Shown: piece after piece, positions 59,601 to 64,000 of the stretch
Layout: the number at the start of each line of letters is the position of its first letter
Position numbering within the stretch: position 1 is the stretch's first letter
Source of the DNA: Cranoglanis bouderius
Taxonomy: Eukaryota; Chordata; Actinopteri; Siluriformes; Cranoglanididae
DNA length: 64,000 nt
Assembly (NCBI GenBank): GCA_023630585.1
Contig: CM042558.1
Location: forward strand, 9,885,800 to 9,949,799
Direction: 5' to 3'
Translations under genes and position numbers: made by a program
Notes under the pieces: generated by a model
Databases searched by the model: none
The model's input: only the letters and a program-made list of their open reading frames with translations
What the model was told of the DNA's origin: nothing

Positions 59601-60380
59601 ATATGTGGACTGTACTTGAAACAGTGACATGCTATCTATGCACATTGTTATGTCGCATGTCAAATATAATATTCCAGACAAATATTTTGGACAGTTTTAA
59701 TGTCTGCCCTAATACTGATTAATGTCCTAATACTTAATTAACACAATACTTTATGGAGTTAATTTATTTATTTTTCACTATTTACTCAATCACTATTGCA
59801 TAAAATATATGAAAAATGGATGAAAACAAAACAACTTTACTTGATGTTTACATGTATTTCACAGGACCTGAAGCTGTTGTTTTCAGATCTCCCTGATAGA
59901 ATTAAATACCAACAATTAAGGTATATTGTGGTTATTTAAAAACTAAAAACAATGAGCTGCATAAAATATTCAAAAAATATACATAAAATAAAAAAATTAG
60001 ACCTTGACATTTTTTTTTGTAAAATGTCTACACTAAAATGTGAACAAGTAAACCTATTTCCAAATGCAATTAAATTGAGTGACGGATTACTTGCATACTC
60101 CAAAGGCCTGCTCCCCAAATGCTTTTACACTGTTACTGTGTGCCCTTATATACCCCCATATGTTACTTACAGGACATAAAAAATTACACAATGAGTAATC
60201 GATTTTCTTTTTATCAGGTTTAAAGATAATGACTATTCTGAACTTTGCATGACAAAGTGTTTCAGTCTTCTGGCTAAAATTTGTCGGAATTTCAAGGATG
60301 CATATAATTTTGAAGTTCCTCTGGAGTGCTTGAAACTTTTCGGTGTGATCATGGATTTGAAAGAATGTCTCAGTGAAAAG
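47701..60380 (+). CDS. rnf213: E3 ubiquitin ligase RNF213 (mysterin), 5' part, 12 exons, continues past window
   Basis: Giant AAA+ ATPase/E3 ligase acting in angiogenesis, lipid droplets and antimicrobial ubiquitylation. Visible exons: 47701-47797, 48105-48208, 48857-49765, 49864-50108, 50244-50405, 50833-51029, 54233-54519, 54656-54900, 57117-57329, 59320-59512, 59865-59920, 60218-60380. These give 957 codons with consistent phases; the AAA+ and RING parts lie beyond the window. The N-terminus is a zinc-ribbon-like MQCPKCGCAVKASFRFCPEC (C3, C6, C17, C20), as in mammalian RNF213. Exons 3-4 (about residues 68-451) are Ser/Gln/Glu-rich and disordered, then lysine-rich. Exons 5-7 hold the CBM20-like fold (ITIFFHAILSKDFN, KYIPYKYVVHKQG, EYEYIYKDNARGIVNRCL, GEWHQYDDI). 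Exons 8-12 begin the helical stalk (MEDRKHLLDIDQLLARSWMC). Which zebrafish paralogue (a or b) it matches is not clear. Introns 6, 8, 9 and 12 carry Tc1-type elements. Confidence 0.94.
50428..50476. repeat. (TATG)n microsatellite
   Basis: About 12 TATG units in rnf213 intron 5, followed by (TTTA) and (CAA) units. Confidence 0.9.
50539..50603. repeat. (TTA)n microsatellite
   Basis: About 21 TTA units in rnf213 intron 5. Confidence 0.9.
51119..52381 (-). mobile_element. Tc1-like transposon, decayed
   Basis: Inverted termini ACCTCAGGTGACAACAAAAA at both ends. On the minus strand two frames hold transposase pieces: ISHDLREAIAAAHQSGKGYK then SISKQFEIHHSTVRR (helix-turn-helix), and in another frame GSVSTINVYVHDNTIRKRL. 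The catalytic region is broken by stops. It sits in rnf213 intron 6. Exact edges are good to a few bases. Confidence 0.85.
52439..54181. mobile_element. DNA transposon with nested repeats
   Basis: Outer termini match: CCTCCAAAAGTATTGGAACG near 52450 and the complement of CCTCCAAAAGTAATGGAATG near 54160. Inside lies a second inverted-repeat element (AGTGGTCACCAACACT at 52778, mirrored at 53148), which itself contains a SINE. A further fish repeat (CTCCTGCAGAGTTTAGCTCC) is at about 53430. No transposase found. Located in rnf213 intron 6. Confidence 0.65.
52873..53057 (-). mobile_element. tRNA-derived SINE
   Basis: On the minus strand the head reads GGCAGTGGTAGCTCTGTGG (A-box region) and TGAGTTCAAATCCCAGC (B box), followed by CACTGTTGGGCCCTTGAGGA and GTCGCTCTGGATAAGGGTGT. 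This is the familiar fish SINE layout. It is nested in the element at 52778-53148. Confidence 0.75.
54971..56060. mobile_element. Fold-back element made of two inverted Tc1-type 5' ends
   Basis: Sequence from about 54971 to 55250 is repeated, inverted and diverged, at about 55790-56060; tips are ACACACTGGCCATTTTAATA and the complement of ACACTCACCAGTCCATTTAA. Both arms contain a degenerate transposase N-terminus (GISRTADPLGFSYATVSRAY on the right arm, read on the minus strand). It lies in rnf213 intron 8. Confidence 0.7.
56199..56733. mobile_element. Non-autonomous DNA element, CAGTACTGTG ends
   Basis: Termini CAGTACTGTGAAAAAGTTTT and the complement of CAGTACTGTGCTAAAGTTTT, both continuing TAGG. 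The internal block at about 56393-56534 is nearly the same as the left arm plus spacer of the inverted repeat at 36768. Located in rnf213 intron 8. Confidence 0.75.
57478..59059 (+). mobile_element. Tc1-like transposon, plus-strand transposase
   Basis: Ends CAGTCCTGGTCAGAATGATT and the complement of CAGTCCTGGTCAGAATTATA, with TA at the right. Terminal repeats are about 130 bp (CACCTCTGAATTGTAAGTAC and its partner). It lies in rnf213 intron 9 in the same orientation as the gene. Confidence 0.9.
57841..58840 (+). pseudogene. Tc1 transposase, broken by a stop and a deletion
   Basis: Opens MAKTRELSESIRNAIIQKHN, with helix-turn-helix YKAITKVLEIPVSTVHNVI and a GRPR-like PGRGAKKK. The first catalytic motif VRWTDETKVQLFG is intact. 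A TGA at 58549-58551 interrupts the frame before WVFQQDND, which holds the second aspartate. A deletion then removes PDLNP and shifts frame before IENLWRELKSAIAKR, ending AVIVAKGSTTKY. All three acidic residues survive in the DNA but not in one protein. Confidence 0.9.
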
Positions 60381-61289
60381 GTAATCATGTTTGCTTCCAA
60401 AAATATAAAAATATATATTTTTTAATTGCAAAAATATTTCCTTACTACTACATGTATTTGGTAGTAACTTGTCTCAAGTTAACTACATTCTTTAAGCTGT
60501 TGTATTCTTATCATTCCACAGCCCCAAGTGTAGTGTGTACACATTCATATTGTGGTAACTGATGTGTTAGCTCATGTGTCAGTTTAGTACTTTTTGAAAT
60601 TACATTTGTGATTATATGTATTAGTGTACACAGTATAAGCTTGTGCAATGTAACAATATTATCGTCTCTACATGACCTTACATTGGCATTATATCCAGTG
60701 ATGTTTGTTGCCATTTATATTATATTACATTACTGGACATACCAACATTACACATTTTGTGTCTGTGCTTTGCAAAAACATCGAAGTACACTAGTGTTAG
60801 ATAAAAAATGTTACTGTCTAGGTAGGGGTTAAAGAGTGTGAAGTGTGTGAAGTGCAGAGAGACTCTCCTTTTTTGATCTGCAAGCATATTTTTCTTTTGT
60901 TTTTGTCTGGGGAGGTAAAACTGACTGGAAATAATGTGCCCTTCCTCAGTCATCTTGTCTTGCATGGAGATGCTCACGTGGGCTCCCTATCTTTCTGCAA
61001 TGTTAATTGGAGAATGTTTTAAGTTAATTCATGCAAAATAAAATCTATAAAATAAAATCTATCAGTGTGTACCAAAGGAGACTCTAGGGAATAGTGAGGA
61101 TCCAGGTGCAGGATTTTATTAACAGACACTCTGGTGCTAATGCTGGTCCCAAGCCCCAAAACTTCTGCCAGAATCAAAATATGCTGACGGGTGATCTGCT
61201 GTGGCTCAGATCAGCTGAAAGAGGGGAAAAAATAGATAAAAAATTACAACCCAGATTCCCCCGCTAATATACGACCCCCCGCTACGATA

Positions 61290-63695
61290 CGCCCCCGATT
61301 GGAACGCTGTGTAAAATGTAAAAAAAACAAAAAAAACAGAATACAATGATTTGCAAATCTCATAAACCCATACAGTGGGGGAAAAAAGTATCTGATCCCC
61401 TGCTGATTTTGTACGTTTGCCCACTGACAAAGAAATGATCAGTCTATAATTTTAATGGTAGGTATATTTTAACAGTGAGAGACAGAATAACACCAAAAAA
61501 ATCCAGAAAAACGCATTTCAAAAAAGTTATAAATTGATTTGCATTTTAATGAGGGAAATAAGTATTTGATCCCCTATCAATCAGCAAGATTTCTGGCTCC
61601 CAGGTGTCTTTTACACAGGTAATGAGCTGAGATTAGGAGCACTCTCTTAAAGGGAGTGCTCCTAATCTCAGTTTGTTATCTGTATAAAAGACACCTGTCC
61701 ACAGAAGCAATCAATCAGTCAGTTTCCAAACTCTCCACCATGGCCAAGACCAAAGAGCTGTCCAAGGATGTCAGGGACAAGATTGTAGACCTACACAAGG
61801 CTGGAATGGGCTACAAGATCATCGCCAAGCAGCTTGGTGAGAAGGTGACAACAGTTGGTGCGATTATTCGCAAATGGAAGAAACTGTCAGTCTCCCTCGG
61901 TCTGGGGCTCTATGCAAGATCTCACCTCGTGGAGTTTCAATGATCATGAGAATGGTGAGGAATCAGCCCAGAACTACACGGGAGGATCTTGTTAATGATC
62001 TCAAGGCAGCTGGGACCATAGTCACCAAGAAAACAATTGGTAACACACTACGCCGTGAAGGACTGAAATCCTGCAGCTCCCACAAGGTCCCCCTGCTCAA
62101 GAAAGCACATGTACAGGCCCAACTGAAGTTTGCCTGAATGATTCAGAGGAGAACTGGGTGAAAGTGTTGTGGTCAGGTGTGGTCAGATCTCTTTGGCATC
62201 AACTCAACTCGCAGTGTTTGGAGGAGGAGGAATGCTGCCTATGACCCCAAGTCATAACACCATCCCCATCGTCAAACATGGAGGTGGGAACATTATGCTT
62301 TGGGGGTGTCTTTCTGCTAAGGGAACAGGACAACTGCACCGCATCAAAGGGACGATGGACGGGGCCATGTACTGTCAAATCTTGGGTGAGAACCTCCTTC
62401 CCTCAGCCAGGGCATTGAAAATGACCTTAATGACTTGGAGAGGATCTGCAAAGAGGAGTGGGACAAAATCCCTCCTGAGATGTGCGCAAACCTGGTGGCC
62501 AACTATAAGAAACGTCTGACCTCTGTGATTGCCAAGGGTTTTGCCACCAAGTACTAAGTCGAAGAGGTCAAATACTTATTTCCCTCATTAAAATGCAAAT
62601 CAATTTATAACTTTTTTGAAATGTGTTTTTCTGGATTTTTTTGTTGTTATTCTGTCTCTCACTGTTAAAATACACCTACCATTAAAATTATAGACTGATC
62701 ATTTCTTTGTCAGTGGGCAAACATAAAAAATCAGCAGGGGATCAAATACTTTTTCCCCCACTGTATGTTATTTGGAATAATATCTGAAATCTGTGGAACA
62801 ATTTCAGAATTATGTTCCTCACCGTAAAATTGCGAAGAATTTGAATATCTCATCATCTACAGTACAGGCACTGCATTAAAAACAGGCATGATTCTGTAAT
62901 GGAAATCACTGCATGGGCTCAGAAACACCTCCAGAACAGTTCACCGTGCCATCCACAAATGTAGGTTAAAGCTCTATCATGCAAAGAAGAAGCCATATGT
63001 GAACATGATCCAGAAACGCTGCCGTCTTCTCTGGGCCAAAGCTCATTTAAAATGGACTGAGGCAATGTGGAAAACTGTTCTGTGGTCAGACGAATAGAAA
63101 TTTGAATATTTTTTTGGAAACCATGGACGCCACGTCCTCTAAACTAAAGAGGACTAAAGAGGAGAGGGACCATCCGGCTTTTTATCAGCGCTCAGTTCAA
63201 AAGCCTGCATCTCTGATGGTATGGGGGTGCATTAGTGCCTATGGAATGGGCAGCTTGCACATCTGGAAAGGCACCATCAATGCTGAAAGGTATATACAGG
63301 CTTTAGAGCAACATATGCTTCCATCCAGATTCCATCCCATCTTTACGTCTGAGAGACTCTGCCTCTCTAAGATACTCTTTTTATACCCAATCATGTTACT
63401 GACCTTTTGCCAGTTAACCTAATTAGTTGCAAAATGTTCCTCCAGCTGTTTCTTTTTAGTAACACTTACTTTTCCAGCCTATTGCTGGAACTTTTTTGAG
63501 ATGTGTTGCAGCCATAAAATTCAAAACTACCTTATTTTTTTTCCTTAAAATGGTACATTTCCTCAGTTTAAACATTTGACATGTTTTCTGTGTTCTATTG
63601 TGAATAACATATGTGTTTATGAGATTTTCAAATCATTGCATTCTGTTTTTATTTACATTTTACACAGCGTCCCAACTTTTTTGGAATTGGGGTTG
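61290..63695 (+). mobile_element. Tc1-type element interrupted by a second Tc1
   Basis: The right end ACTTTTTTGGAATTGGGGTTG (TA after 63695) and its inner repeat (GCGTCCCAAC, GATTTGCAAATCTCATAAAC-type sequence in complement) match the left part at about 61296-61369 (GGAACGCTGTGTAAAATG, TGATTTGCAAATCTCATAAA). A transposase relic at about 63100-63420 reads KPASLMVWGCISAYGMGSLH and YIQALEQHMLPSR. The left tip is partly deleted. The element at 61372-62763 is inserted at a TA in its left repeat. Confidence 0.85.
61372..62763 (+). mobile_element. Tc1-like transposon nested in another element
   Basis: Complete ends CAGTGGGGG..., each with TA (61370-61371 and 62764-62765). Same family as 15423-16951. 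The transposase starts MAKTKELSKDVRDKIVDLHK at 61740 and keeps KIIAKQLGEKVTTVGAII. It then shifts frame near 61890 and loses the first aspartate motif. It also lacks the segment from GRGWVFQ to PRDLN, so no catalytic residue of the second half remains. Confidence 0.92.
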
Positions 63696-64000
63696 TAAAT
63701 GCACCATCCAGTTGACTTTTTGAAATTGCTGACTGCACAGCTAGTAATATTATTATGCATGCCCCTACTTTCCTTTAACCGGAAATCACTCATTTTCCTG
63801 TCTTTTTTAGGCTACTGGTTCTGTACGATTAAATCATTTATCACAATATTTCAAAATGGAAATCACAATCAGTGAAAAATCAAATTAGCACAAACCTAGT
63901 CCATAGTATGTCCACAGAAATTTCACAAGAAAGTGTTTTTGCTGGGCAGACAAAGAATGAAACTCTTCATTGAGTGTTTACACTTGTGCCTTTATACATA

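Larger units (their letters stand above)
60381..64000 (+). other. rnf213 intron 12 (runs to the window edge)
   Basis: Past the exon 12 donor I find no further exon with convincing RNF213 similarity. The space holds two nested Tc1-type elements (61290-63695) and otherwise plain AT-rich sequence. Confidence 0.6.

Noticed and set aside
63810..63900. Possible next rnf213 exon after TCTTTTTTAG
   Set aside because: The acceptor looks usable but the translation (ATGSVRLNHLSQYFK) meets a stop soon after and resembles nothing I know of RNF213.
1..64000. Endogenous retrovirus or viral insertion
   Set aside because: No LTR pairs, gag, pol or env motifs recognised; the only reverse transcriptase trace (14743-15110) is of LINE type.

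Overview
The window is nuclear DNA of a bony fish. Five vertebrate genes can be rebuilt exon by exon with GT-AG junctions and unbroken frames. The rest is AT-rich intron and spacer filled with fish-type Tc1/mariner, hAT, SINE and LINE remnants and long (AT)n, (CA)n and (TTA)n tracts. The repeat families resemble those common in ostariophysan fish and I suspect a catfish, but the order is an inference. I see no bacterial genes, no CRISPR array and no retroviral gag/pol/env.

Layout. 1475-21866 (minus) is a complete foxk2: 9 coding exons, 597 aa, with FHA and forkhead domains. 24292-31852 (minus) is a complete wdr45b (WIPI3): 10 exons, 344 aa. 32.7-39.4 kb carries five tRNA genes (Arg-CCT, two identical Gln-CTG, initiator Met, Arg-TCG) around a complete mrpl58 (ict1) at 34871-38097 (plus; 6 exons, 198 aa). 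40757-43077 (minus) is a four-exon Myb/SANT-like (trihelix) DNA-binding protein of 378 aa that I cannot name. 47701 to beyond the right edge (plus) is the 5' part of rnf213 (mysterin): 12 coding exons, 957 codons visible.

The genes do not form a pathway. They are a forkhead transcription factor, an autophagy PROPPIN, a mitochondrial ribosome rescue factor, a putative DNA-binding protein and a giant E3 ligase. Their company is informative because, as far as I recall, the human counterparts of the four named genes all lie on 17q25.

Mobile DNA explains most of what is left. At least eight Tc1-family copies with recognisable transposase are present, all apparently dead: shared nonsense codon, lost DDE residues, frameshifts or internal deletions. 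There are also an internally deleted hAT with a perfect 8-bp target duplication, transposons nested in transposons, a fold-back element and a perfect 76-bp inverted repeat. I found no convincing new biological system. The items most worth checking are the unnamed trihelix gene, an interferon-response-like motif ahead of rnf213, a 278-bp insertion identical at two loci, and a tRNA-bearing tandem duplication.
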